Assembly (NCBI GenBank): GCA_039090855.1
Contig: CM077034.1
Location: 8,448,984 to 8,512,983 of the forward strand
DNA from: Macrothele yani
Taxonomy: Eukaryota; Arthropoda; Arachnida; Araneae; Macrothelidae
Reading direction: 5' to 3'
DNA length: 64,000 bases
Positions 1-11,274 of this stretch are shown in pieces. The translations under genes and the position numbers were made by a program. Positions within the stretch are counted from its first letter, which is position 1; each line of letters starts with the position of its first letter. The notes under the pieces were generated by a model. The model did no database searches, was not told the DNA's origin, and saw only the letters and a program-made list of their open reading frames with translations.

Positions 1-1489
1 ACAACCCTTAGAAATAGGAAGCTAGGAGATTTGGGCTAGAGTGCCCGATAGGAAAGTGACACGGAAGCGAGGTAGAAGACGCCCTTATTTACTACCGGAG
101 GTCAGAAGGCTTAACGTGCCCATTCAATGCTCTAGTAGATCAGATCAGATCATATGTAGAGGATTTTAGGAAGGAGTGTCTGACCCCAGGTCTTAAACAA
201 CCCTTAGAAATAGGAAGCTAGGAGATTTGGGCTAGAGTGCCCGATAGGAAAGTGACACGGAAGCGAGGTAGAAGACGCCCTTATTTACTACCGGAGGTCA
301 GAAGGCTTAACGTGCCCATTCAATGCTCTAGTAGATCAGATCAGATCATATGTAGAGGATTTTAGGAAGGGAGTGTCTGACCCCAGGTCTTAAACAACCC
401 TTAGAAATAGGAAGCTAGGAGATTTGGGCTAGAGTGCCCGATAGGAAAGTGACACGGAAGCGAGGTAGAAGACGCCCTTATTTACTACCGGGGGTCAGAA
501 GGCTTAACGTGCCCATTCAATGCTCTAGTAGATCAGATCAGATCATATGTAGAGGATTTTAGGAAGGGAGTGTCTGACCCCAGGTCTTAAACAACCCTTA
601 GAAACAGGAAGCTAGGAGATTTGGGCTAGAGTGCCCGATAGGAAAGTGACACGGAAGCGAGGTAGAAGACGCCCTTATTTACTACCGGAGGTCAGAAGGC
701 TTAACGTGCCCATTCAATGCTCTAGTAGATCAGATCAGATCATATGTAGAGGATTTAAGGAAGGGAGTGTCTGACCCCAGGTCTTAAACAACCCTTAGAA
801 GTAGTAAGCTAGGGAGATTTGGGCTAGAGTGCCCGATAGGAAAGTCACACGGAAGCGAGGTAGAAGACGCCCTTATTTACTACCGGAGGTCAGAAGGCTT
901 AACGTGCCCATTCAATGCTCTAGTAGATCAGATCAGATCATATGTAGAGGATTTAAGGAAGGGAGTGTCTGACCCCAGGTCTTAAACAACCCTTAGAAAC
1001 AGGAAGCTAGGAGATTTGGGCTAGAGTGCCCGATAGGAAAGTGACACGGAAGCGAGGTAGAAGACGCCCTTATTTACTACCGGAGGTCAGAAGGCTTAAC
1101 GTGCCCATTCAATGCTCTAGTAGATCAGATCAGATCATATGTAGAGGATTTTAGGAAGGGAGTGTCAGACCCCAGGTCTTAAACAACCCTTAGAAATAGG
1201 AACCTAGGAGATTTGGGCTAGAGTGCCCGATAGGAAAGTGACACGGAAGCGAGGTAGAAGACGCCCTTATTTACTACCGGAGGTCAGAAGGCTTAACGTG
1301 CCCATTCAATGCTCTAGTAGATCAGATCAGATCATATGTAGAGGATTTTAGGAAGAGAGTGTCTGACCCCAGGTCTTAAACAACCCTTAGAAATAGGAAG
1401 CTAGGAGATTTGGGCTAGAGTGCCCGATAGGAAAGTGACACGGAAGCGAGGTAGAAAGGGGAGAGGAAGACGCCCTTATTTATTACCGT
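1..1489. repeat. 197-bp tandem repeat, about 7.5 copies
   Basis: Head-to-tail units start at 1, 197, 394, 591, 788, 986, 1183 and 1380, so the period is 196-198 bp. Copies differ by a few substitutions and one-base indels only. Each unit contains the overlapping motif AGATCAGATCAGATCATATG. The last copy is cut near 1456, where about 10 extra bases appear before a short stretch of unit sequence that ends near 1489. The array probably continues left of the window, since copy 1 begins at base 1. No frame is conserved and I recognise no coding origin. Confidence 0.95.
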
Positions 1490-2573
1490 GGCTCCAGTCA
1501 GTACCCGGGATGCGACGGCTTAAAGTTCCAATCCGACGCACGGCGGGTATATAGTTGTTCGAACGTTCGTACCTGCCCAGGATGGAACTTGAAGTTATCT
1601 GTATGGCACTCACGAACGCTGACCCCTAGTCCACCCGCTGCCCGATTTCAAATTTGGAATACGTGTACTTCATACATACTCATTGATTCATAGAATCGAC
1701 TGGAAGTATATTATTCGATGGCACATGTGGGATAATAGATATATTCGTTGTCACATGCAGGGCAAATGGACCGCCCAATTTTGTGACAAATACAGTGATG
1801 AGGCGACAATATATTATTTATGAGATTGAAACTTATTGTAAAAACGTACACAAAGGTACTTTATGCATTATGAAATTACTTTTGATCAGTGTCTTTTGTA
1901 CTGATTATTTATATGTGTGTCATTTTACACATTTATTAAAAAATTTCTCTTGAAATCTATAATATCTAAAATGAAGTAATACGAGATTATATTTGTTGAC
2001 GTAGTTATTTGTAAGTACGTGTCAGGACGGACACATTAACCATGTTAATTAATATTAATGATGAACATTATGTTGCCTTTTCGTGACGAAAAAGTCATTA
2101 CAAGCCCAAAATGGCGACAGAAAGTTCGCGAACACTCCTTTATTTTCAGAGGTCGAGAGCTACAACAAAGGACTTCAGTTGCTCACGCCTTAGACGGGCG
2201 AGGCCTTTTTCGACGAACTGATAGTATCGTCAATGACACCGTGACTTTTGCTGTGCATTGTTAGTGTCGTCCAGCCGCCTACAAGTCTGGAAAACAGCCA
2301 TCCGCTTTTGTATGAGCATAACAATGTGTATTGTGTGATTATAAGGATGTACTTCGGCGGTAGGATTACTTTCTTAAAGGGGGCACTCACTAATGGACGA
2401 TCAGGGTCGCGAAAGATGCGGAAGGTAGGGTTAAAATCCGTCAGCAAGAAGCTGGGCCATCGGCCATGGGTGTGGCCGGTGAAGGTCGCGAAAGGTGACC
2501 GACGTGACTGGAGAGGTGAGAGGCATCAACAGGTCAGCGTGGAGGGGGAGTCTAGCAGGTCCCTTAAAGAGAA
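1490..2573. other. Non-coding stretch, no recognisable gene
   Basis: This is AT-rich sequence at 1600-2050 followed by more balanced sequence. Short open frames at 2058-2264 (+), 2190-2447 (-) and 2248-2787 (+) overlap one another. They show no domain or signal peptide, and the last one runs into a SINE. I see no supported feature here. Confidence 0.6.
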
Positions 2574-2583
2574 TATATTAGTC

Positions 2584-2809
2584 TTTTTTTTTTTTTTTTG
2601 GATTGGAGGTTTAACGACCACCGTGAGCAACTCAATGGGCTATATGCAGTCGCCCGTCCCTAATTTAGGGTCACTGGTTCCAGGGAAAGGAGAGAGCCAG
2701 TGCCGTAAGACAAACACAACATCCATGCCTGACCGGGATTCGAACCCGGACCCCTTACGGACGAATGATCAGAGGCCAGCGCCTTAGACCACTGCACCAC
2801 CGGGGCGGC
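2584..2809 (-). mobile_element. tRNA-derived SINE, copy 1
   Basis: On the minus strand the element begins with a tRNA-like head that has a Pol III A box (TGGTGCAGTGGTCTAAG) and B box (GGTTCGAATCC). A body of about 140 bp follows and ends in an A-tract, seen as a run of T at 2584. The flanks are a 10-bp target-site duplication with one mismatch: TATATTAGTC at 2574-2583 and TATGTTAGTC at 2810-2819. This is the usual structure of a non-autonomous element mobilised by LINE machinery. The same family recurs at 35911-36136. Confidence 0.9.
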
Positions 2810-2875
2810 TATGTTAGTCTGCTTTCGGCCAACGGAGAGCGCAGTTCTCCGAGAGATGGAGACGCGAAGCGTTTG

Positions 2876-3092
2876 ATTTTTTTATTATAGGTTTAACGAC
2901 CACCGTGAGCAATTCAGTGGGCTATACGCAGTCACCCGTCCCTAATTTAGGGTCACTGGTTCCAGGGAAAGGAGAGAGAGCCAGTGCCGTAAGACAAACA
3001 CAACATCCATGCCTGACGGGATTCGAACCCGGACCCCTTACGGACGAATGATCAGAGGCCAGCGCCTTAGACCACTGCACCACCGGGGCGGC
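2876..3092 (-). mobile_element. tRNA-derived SINE, copy 2 (recombinant)
   Basis: Same family and orientation as copy 1. Its 3' tail side (T-run interrupted by ATTATAGG) matches copy 3. Its tRNA-head side (GACCACTGCACCACCGGGG) matches copy 1. The 66-bp sequence between copies 1 and 2 is repeated almost exactly between copies 2 and 3, giving a 283-bp tandem step (2810 to 3093). The simplest reading is an unequal crossover between SINEs 1 and 3 that made this hybrid. Confidence 0.85.
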
Positions 3093-3158
3093 TATGTTAG
3101 TCTGCTTTCGGCCAACGGAGAGCGCAGTTCTCCGAGAGAAGGAGACGCGAAGCGTTTG

Positions 3159-3367
3159 ATTTTTTTTATTATAGGTTTAACGACCACCGTGAGCAATTCA
3201 GTGGGCTATAAGCAGTCACCCGTCCCTAATTTAGGGTCACTGGTTCCAGGGAAAGTAGAGAGCCAGTGCCGTAAGACAAACACAACATCCATGCCTGACC
3301 GGGATTCGAACCCGGACCCCGTTCGGACGAATAATCAGAGGCCATCGCTGCGCCACCCGGGCGGCAC
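3159..3367 (-). mobile_element. tRNA-derived SINE, copy 3
   Basis: Same family, minus strand. The tRNA-head end is shorter and diverged (ATCGCTGCGCCACCCGGGCGG). A 13-bp target-site duplication with one mismatch surrounds it: CGCGAAGCGTTTG at 3146-3158 and CGCGAAGCGCTTG at 3368-3380. The left repeat also occurs at 2863-2875 before copy 2, as expected if copy 2 arose by duplication. Confidence 0.85.
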
Positions 3368-3380
3368 CGCGAAGCGCTTG

Positions 3381-4190
3381 CCTTTTGGTGTGTGGGCTGA
3401 TGAACGCTCCAGGCTAGAGAGCGTCCGACGCTCAAGGGGAAGTTAGCGAGCATCTATCATAGAAGAGATAGATCGCCCGACGGTAGCGGAATAGACCCTA
3501 GTCAGAGATTCCGCTGGTGTAGTAGATATTTCGCTACAGAGAATACGAGCTTAGCACAGGCTGAGACTGGAACATATGGTAGAGAAGAATAGTTAGACTA
3601 CTATTTCTTAAGAGTCACCGAGATATAGATCTACTTAGTGTCAGGTAGACTCTATGCTAGAACTTCAGCGCTGAGCGAGATTTCCTCAGGAAGTGATCAT
3701 ACTAGCTTTCGCGTTTCGCGATTCTTGTCAGGTCGAATCCTTAGTGAAGCCTGATGTTAGAGAACAAGTAATCCGCCGCCGTCTAAACTCTAATTGGTTA
3801 TGAAATAAATGTTTGTATGTTTTCAATAGAGTTTCCTCTTGATATTATTATACCTAAAGGTGAATATTATTTCGTACGTTCAGCTGTTGTCACTCTGTCT
3901 TCCCGAATCACAGATCTAATATATATTAAAGTGGGGGAGGCTTCGTTTGTTCGCTCGAATAGAGTTTGGGGGAGAGTTTTAGTGAAGCACAAACACTTCC
4001 TTGTTGTTGTGAGAGAATCTATAGCGTGGACGCCTCAGATCCATAAGTAGGAGGCGGCGCCACAACACGTGACTAGTGCTTTCGCTCTCACAGTACGTAT
4101 TATATTTGAGCATGTGATGTACTCGTTTACGATACGATTGTACTTAAAAGAAAACGAGTAGGTTCAGGTTCTGATTTTCACGTAGATTTG
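3381..4190. other. Non-coding stretch, no recognisable gene
   Basis: This is mostly unique sequence. A 77-codon open frame at 3817-4050 (+) has no recognisable domain, start context or neighbour that would support it. No repeat structure is visible. Confidence 0.6.
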
Positions 4191-5553
4191 CTTTAAAAGT
4201 GTATGCTAACCATTATACAACCTAGGACAGTGAAGTTCTCGGCAACATCAAACGCAAAATGCCTACATGTACTGCCTAATAATGGGAATAACCACCCTTG
4301 GCCAGGATGACAGGGGCGAGACGGTGTGGCATGGAAGCAATGAGGGCTTGGAGGTTTCAAAATCGCATTATTATTATTCATCATAAGAAAACATAAGAGG
4401 GAGACGTACAGTATTGGGCGTCTCACTGGGAAATAATACAAAACTGTTAAAACATGATGGTATATACACTGCAATGACAATGGGGATGAATAACAAATGC
4501 TGCAAGCAAAGCTTATTGAATAAAAATTGCAGAAGTGACAGAGAGAAACACATCGAGTCACATGACATAGGCTGGGCATGATTTACAGGATAACACAGGC
4601 GAAACAATAGTACACAATTAGAAAAAGAACAGCACAGACACCGCCGTGAAGGTAAAACATTACATACATGAGATAAAAACACAGGGTGCACATTTGTGCA
4701 AGTTATTTAACGAGGGCAACAAAGCAACATAATACAGGCGGGGTGAAGGTAATTAATGTACACGAGTAAGCATGAAAATACACTGAGATGACATTAGCAT
4801 TCGCAATTCAACGGTAGCGTGGATTGCACGAATACAGAAGGAACAGTAAGATCACAGAGCAAAACTAGGAATGAACGCAAAATGAAAGCACTGTACGACG
4901 CAATAGATGTAACTGGTACATTAACAAGACATGATGAACCATATTATACGCAGGGATGACCAAATAAAGTACACAATGTGAAGACACGATACAGCGCAAG
5001 AAATGTTACAAGTACAGTCAAAAGGCACACGATAAATCATGAGTGCACTCTGGGATGTCATGAGTATATGCATAAAGTGAAAGCACAGGACAAGCCATGG
5101 GTTCTGACAGATGAGAGAATTTATCATAAATTTGTACGTGCACGATCAAAGCATTAACACAATGTGAAAGCACGAAAATAGTATGTACACAATGTGGAAG
5201 TATAGAACTGTACAAAAAACAAACAGGTGCAATGAAAATGGCTAAACACTAAGAAGGTGTGTGAGTGCGGCAAATATAACAAATGAGAGATAGAGACGTA
5301 CACCACATGACATCTCAAAGTAAAACACACTACAGGAACACGGTGTAATACACTAGGTGCATAGACAGAAAGCACTTAAGGTGACCAGGGTACAGCCCCA
5401 AGTACATAAAAGTGACGGGAGGTCACGCAATCAGAGGGCACACTGATAACAATGTAAATATGGTAAAGCATAGTACGACACGAAGAACAACAATTCAAAT
5501 GACAAGATCACAGTGATATGCACACTGAAAACGAGAAAACAAAAACTTGGGTA
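4191..5553 (-). other. Probable 3' untranslated part of a non-LTR retrotransposon
   Basis: The sequence is AC-rich on the plus strand, with many short echoes of 'GTGAAAGCAC'-type words and no conserved frame. It lies directly 3' of the RT zinc-knuckle fragment at 5554-6176. Sequence of the same style lies 3' of the paralogous fragment near 32.6 kb (31800-32571). I infer a long 3' untranslated or spacer region of one element family. Short minus-strand frames here have no domain. Confidence 0.4.
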
Positions 5554-6176
5554 TTACAGCACAGGCTGTAGCTCGATCACATGATATACATGGAGACGAG
5601 TCGTAGAGTGGAGGAGGGGCACCAGGGTGCCACGGAACTCAGCAAAGGAGGCGTAGAATGTCCTAGGGTACTGATAGGTGTAGAAGTCCAGAATCAACCG
5701 CAAACCATGGAGCGACTGGCGCCCAGGTAGCGTACAAGGTGGCTTCTCGACGACTGGTACTCCAGGCGGAGTCGAGAAAGCAATCGATCTCGGAAATGGC
5801 ACAAAAGTGCTGCGCTGGCCTGGTGTGAAGAGACCGGCGAGGAAACGCTGCGGAGTTGTTGAAGGTACACGTAAATAACGTGTTTAACCAGCGCGAAAAG
5901 ATAGGCACATACTGACAGAAGAGGCGTAGGTGGATGAGCCCGCAGAAGAAGATGTCTGTAGGCAGTGAAGGGAAGATCTTGAGAACAAGAGCGACTGGCA
6001 ATCCGGAAAGCCTGGTCGAGGAGAGGCATCAGGATGGGACAGTAAAGGTAGACGTGAGAAACGTCTGCCTCCTGTGCGCAGAAGGAGCAGAGAGGGGGTT
6101 GCCCGAGGCACACGTGCCCATTCGGACGGCAGCAGAGCACGGAGGTGCCGGGGATGATGTGGTTGTGTGTCAACAC
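5554..6176 (-). pseudogene. Non-LTR retrotransposon C-terminus with RT zinc-knuckle
   Basis: The minus-strand translation of 6176-5694 contains LCSFCAQEADVSHVYLYCP. This is the Cys-x2-Cys ... His-x4-Cys pattern of the zinc-binding region that follows the reverse transcriptase in many LINEs. A further stretch (AYLFALVKHVIYVY, then FRDRLLSRLRLE) is shared with the fragment at 32572-33035, so the two are paralogues. Neither has the RT core attached here. The 5' side ends abruptly near 6176, beside a Tc1 transposase fragment. It is a truncated relic, not a host gene. Confidence 0.7.
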
Positions 6177-6184
6177 GTCGAACC

Positions 6185-6345
6185 TATCGATCGAAATAGT
6201 CCCACAAGTGCTCTATGGGATTGAGGTTGGGCGGTTTCGTCGGTCAAGAGAGAGAATAGAGACATTGCTGTCGTGTTTCTGGAACCAGTTGCGCACCCCC
6301 GTAGCGACGTCGCACGGCGCATTGTCCTATTGGTAGACAATATTT
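6185..6345 (-). pseudogene. Tc1/mariner transposase fragment
   Basis: The minus strand encodes DNAPCDVATGVRNWFQKHDS followed, after a gap, by PTSIP, a stop codon and a short TISIDRF tail. The first part matches the region around the second catalytic aspartate of Tc1-type DDE transposases (DNAxxH...WFxxHD). The usual [11 protein letters not shown] block is decayed and contains a stop. No N-terminus or inverted repeats are visible. It is a short relic joined to the retrotransposon fragment on its left. Confidence 0.55.
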
Positions 6346-6784
6346 CATTTCATTTTATTTGTTTTGCTGAGGCATAAAATAAAATACGGAAGATTAAGAA
6401 GTAAAACATAAGCAATGCATAATGCAAGAAAGGAAAGGCCGACATGCCCTGAAGAAGCCATATGCCACGTCACAGCAACAAAACAAAACACAAATGAAAA
6501 AAGTCAAGCAAGTAATCAGCACGGGTAAACAAAGGGAAATACGTATAATAGTATGGTAAACAAAAAAGATGTAAACAAAAAAATGTTATAATAGTTCATT
6601 TAGTTGTGAAGAAGTCAATTATTATAACTCATGATATGAATTTTACGGGGTTTTTTAAACAGTGAAAAGTTCTTAATAGTTGTTTATTCAACTGGTAAAA
6701 AGTTCCACTAGTGAGAACCAGAAAAATGTAAATTTTGTTTCATAGCCTCCGTCCTTGCATAGATAGGAATTAGTTGTGTCTTAG
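6346..6784. other. AT-rich non-coding stretch
   Basis: No gene or clear repeat. The sequence is AT-rich and sits between the transposase scrap and the first satellite monomer. No inverted repeat of a Tc1 end could be identified here, although the satellite on its right derives from a Tc1 element. Confidence 0.5.
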
Positions 6785-9700
6785 AACGGGTATCAAACAT
6801 ACACCAGAAAAACTGGTACACTAGTCTTATACTTGGTAGGTACCCCACGGGAGCGAAGGACTGCAGAAAAACGACGGGGCATGGACTCCACTTATAACGA
6901 AGTGAATTTCTCCGTCATTTCTGTCCACGCCTGGATTCGAACCCGGATCCCCTCATTCCGGAATAAGTCACTCTACCAACTGAGCTACGCGGACGTTTTA
7001 TTCTGATTCCTATCTGCCTCTATGTCGTGTGCGTCCTTCTGGCAGGTACCTCACATCTCCTGGTACGTTACACACTAGTTTCTCGATAAATGCTGTAGGC
7101 AATGCACACCATACTTCATGCAGAGCGTTCCACAATCCAGAAAAACTGGTACACCAGTCTAATACTTGGTAGGTACCCCTACGACGGGGCATGGACTCCA
7201 CTAGTTTCTGGAAATATGCTGTAGGCAATGCACACCATACTTCTTGCAGAGCGTTCCACAATCCAGAAAAACTGGTACACCAGTCTAATACTTTATAGGT
7301 ACCCCACGAGAGCGAAGGACTGCAGAAATACGACGGGGCATGGACTCCACTACTTTCTGGAAATATGCTGTAGGCAATGCACACCATACTTCCTGCAGAG
7401 CGTTCCACAATCCAGAAAAACTGGTACACCAGTCTAATACCTGGTAGGTACCCCACGGGAGCGAAGGACTGCAGAAATACGACGGGCATGGACTCCACTA
7501 GTTTCTGGAAATATGCTGTAGGCAATGCACACCATACTTCCTGCAGAGCGTTCCAGAATTCAGAAAAACTGGTACACCAGTCTAATACCTGGTAGATACC
7601 CCACGGGAGCGAAGGACTGCAGAAATACGACGGGCATGGACTCCACTAGTTTCTGGAAATATGCTGTAGGCAATGCACACCATACTTCCTGCAGAGCGTT
7701 CCAGAATTCAGAAAAACTGGTACACCAGTCTAATACCTGGTAGATACCCCACGGGAGCGAAGGACTGCAGAAATACGACGGGCATGGACTCCACTAGTTT
7801 CCGGAAATATGCTGTAGGCAATGCACACCATACTTCCTGCAGAGCGTTCCACAATTCAGAAAAACTGGCACACCAGTCTAATACCTGGTAGGTACCCCAC
7901 GGGAGCGAAGGACTGCAGAAATACGACGGGCATGGACTCCACTAGTTTCTGGAAATGTGCTGTAGGCAATGCACACCATACTTCCTGCAGAGCGTTCCAC
8001 AATTCAGAAAAACTGGTACACCAGTCTAATACCTGGTATGCACCCCACGGGAGCGAAGGACTGCAGAAATACGACGGGGCATGGACTCCACTAATTTCTG
8101 GAAATATGCTGTAGGCAATGCACACCATACTTCCTGCAGAGCGTTCCACAATTCAGAAAAACTGCTCCACCAGTCTAATACCTGGTATGTACCCCACGGG
8201 AGCGAAGGACTGCAGAAATAGGACGGGGCATGGACTCCACTAATTTCTGGAAATATGCTGTAGGCAATGCACACCATACTTCCTGCAGAGCGTTCCACAA
8301 TTCAGAAAAACTGGTACACCAGTCTAATACCTGGTAGGTACCCCACGGGAGCGAAGGACTGCAGAAATACGACGGGCATGGACTCCACTAGTTTCTGGAA
8401 ATGTGCTGTAGGCAATGCACACCATACTTCCTGCAGAGCGTTCCACAATTCAGAAAAACTGCTCCACCAGTCTAATACCTGGTGTGTACCCCACGGGAGC
8501 GAAGGACTGCAGAAATACGACGGGGCATGGACTCCACTAATTTCTGGAAATATGCTGTAGGCAATGCACACCATACTTCCTGCAGAGCGTTCCACAATTC
8601 AGAAAAACTGCTCCACCAGTCTAATACCTGGTATGTACCCCACGGGAGCGAAGGACTGCAGAAATAGGACGGGGCATGGACTCCACTAATTTCTGGAAAT
8701 ATGCTGTAGGCAATACACACCATACTTCCTGCAGAGCGTTCCACAATTCAGAAAAACTGCTCCACCAGTCTAATACCTGGTATGTACCCCACGGGAGCGA
8801 AGGACTGCAGAAATAGGACGGGGCATGGACTCCACTAATTTCTGGAAATATGCTGTAGGCAATGCACACCATACTTCCTGCAGAGCGTTCCACAATTCAG
8901 AAAAACTGGTACACCAGTCTAATACCTGGTAGGTACCCCACGGGAGCGAAGGACTGCAGAAATACGACGGGCATGGACTCCACTAGTTTCTGGAAATGTG
9001 CTGTAGGCAATGCACACCATACTTCCTGCAGAGCGTTCCACAATTCAGAAAAACTGCTCCACCAGTCTAATACCTGGTGTGTACCCCACGGGAGCGAAGG
9101 ACTGCAGAAATACGACGGGGCATGGACTCCACTAATTTCTGGAAATATGCTGTAGGCAATGCACACCATACTTCCTGCAGAGCGTTCCACAATTCAGAAA
9201 AACTGCTCCACCAGTCTAATACCTGGTATGTACCCCACGGGAGCGAAGGACTGCAGAAATAGGACGGGGCATGGACTCCACTAATTTCTGGAAATATGCT
9301 GTAGGCAATACACACCATACTTCCTGCAGAGCGTTCCACAATTCAGAAAAACTGCTCCACCAGTCTAATACCTGGTGTGTACCCCACGGGAGCGAAGGAC
9401 TGCAGAAATACGACGGGGCATGGACTCCACTAATTTCTGGAAATATGCTGTAGGCAATGCACACCATACTTCCTGCAGAGCGTTCCACAATTCAGAAAAA
9501 CTGGTACATCAGTCTAATACCTGGTATGTACCCCACGGGAGCGAATAACTGCAGAAATACGATGGGGCATGGACTCCACTAATTTCTGGAAATATGCAGT
9601 AGGCAATGCACACCATATTTCCTGCAGAGCGTTCCACAATTCAGAAAAACTGGTACACCAGTCTAATACCTGGTATGTACCCCACGGGAGCGAAGGACTG

Positions 9701-11274
9701 CAGAAATAGGACGGGGCATGGACTCCACTAATTTCTGGAAATATGCTGTAGGCAATGCACACCATACTTCCTGCAGAGCGTTCCACAATTCAGAAAAACT
9801 GGTACATCAGTCTAATACCTGGTATGTACCCCACGGGAGCGAATAACTGCAGAAATACGATGGGGCATGGACTCCACTAATTTCTGGAAATATGCAGTAG
9901 GCAATGCACACCATATTTCCTGCAGAGCGTTCCACAATTCAGAAAAACTGGTACACCAGTCTAATACCTGGTATGTACCCCACGGGAGCGAAGGATGCAG
10001 AAATACGACGGGGCATGGACTCCACTAATTGCTGGAAATATGCTGTAGGCAATGCACACCATACTTCCTGCAGAGCGTTCCACAATTCAGAAAAACTGCT
10101 CCACCAGTCTAATACCTGGTATGTACCCCACGGGAGCGAAGGACTGCATAAATACGACGGGCATGGACTCCACTAGTTTCTGGAAATATGCTGTAGGCAA
10201 TGCACACCATACTTCCTGCAGAGCGTTCCACAATTCAGAAAAACTGGTACACCAGTCTAATACCTGGTATGTACCCCACGGGAGCGAAGGATGCAGAAAT
10301 ACGACGGGGCATGGACTCCACTAATTGCTGGAAATATGCTGTAGGCAATGCACACCATACTTCCTGCAGAGCGTTCCACAATTCAGAAAAACTGGTACAC
10401 CAGTCTAATACCTGGTATGTACCCCACGGGAGCGAAGGATGCAGAAATACGACGGGGCATGGACTCCACTAATTTCTGGAAATATGCTGTAGGCAATGCA
10501 CACCATACTTCCTGCAGAGCGTTCCACAATTCAGAAAAACTGGTACACCAGTCTAATACCTGGTATGTACCCCACGGGAGCGAAGGATGCAGAAATAGGA
10601 CGGGGCATGGACTCCACTAATTTCTGGAAATATGCTGTAGGCAATGCACACCATACTTCCTGCAGAGCGTTCCACAATTCAGAAAAACTGGTACACCAGT
10701 CTAATACCTGGTATGTACCCCACGGGAGCGAAGGATGCAGAAATACGACGGGGCATGGACTCCACTAATTGCTGGAAATATGCTGTAGGCAATGCACACC
10801 ATACTTCCTGCAGAGCGTTCCACAATTCAGAAAAACTGCTCCACCAGTCTAATACCTGGTATGTACCCCACGGGAGCGAAGGACTGCAGAAATACGACGG
10901 GCATGGACTCCACTAGTTTCTGGAAATATGCTGTAGGCAATGCACACCATACTTCCTGCAGAGCGTTCCACAATCCAGAAAAACTGGCACACCAGTCTAA
11001 TAATTGGTAGGTACCCCACGGGAGCGCAGGACTGCAGAAATACGACGGGGCATGGACTCCACTAGTTTCTGGAAATATGCTGTAGGCAATGCACACCATA
11101 CTTCCTGCAGAGCGTTCCACAATCCAGAAAAACTGGCACACCAGTCTAATAATTGGTAGGTACCCCACGGGAGCGCAGGACTGCAGAAATACGACGGGGC
11201 ATGGACTCCACTAGCTTCTGGAAATATGCTGTAGGCAATGCTAACCATACTTCCTGCAGAGAGGTCCACAAGTC
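6785..11274. repeat. 148-149 bp satellite derived from a Tc1 transposase 3' end
   Basis: There are about 29 head-to-tail units of 148 or 149 bp; the one-base difference lies in GACGGG(G)CATGG. Read on the minus strand, each unit encodes LPTAYFQKLVESMPRRISAV plus LRSRGVPTKY and a TAG stop, then about 36 bp of 3' sequence. This is the conserved C-terminal tail of Tc1-type transposases. The rightmost unit runs in frame into the rest of the same transposase at 11146-11770, so the source gene is adjacent. Some blocks form higher-order repeats: a four-unit 595-bp period (8267 vs 8862) and a two-unit 298-bp period (9541 vs 9839). A MITE interrupts it at 6893-7072. It is unlikely to be translated. 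Confidence 0.95.
6893..7072 (-). mobile_element. 180-bp tRNA-carrying TIR element inserted in the satellite
   Basis: An otherwise normal 148-bp monomer is split here. The inserted DNA begins TATAACG and ends CGTTACA, an imperfect 7-bp terminal inverted repeat (6 of 7). It is flanked by the 4-bp duplication CACT at 6889-6892 and 7073-7076. Inside, minus strand 6994-6923 is a 72-nt tRNA-like module: GTCCGCG pairs with CGTGGAC as acceptor stem, with an AGCTCAGTTGGTAGAG A box and GGTTCGAATCC B box. A second copy with the same termini but a different 4-bp duplication lies at 11780-13479. The fixed 4-bp duplication and absence of an A-tail argue against an ordinary SINE. Confidence 0.8.

Noticed and set aside
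3817..4050. Small host gene of 77 codons
   Set aside because: No domain, no conserved neighbour and no splice or promoter evidence; frames of this length are expected by chance.
7228..10916. Series of 60-97 residue frames on both strands (MHTILPAERST..., MERSAGSMVC...)
   Set aside because: They are shadows of the 148-bp satellite. Only the minus-strand VESMPRR frame has meaning, as a relic of the transposase tail.
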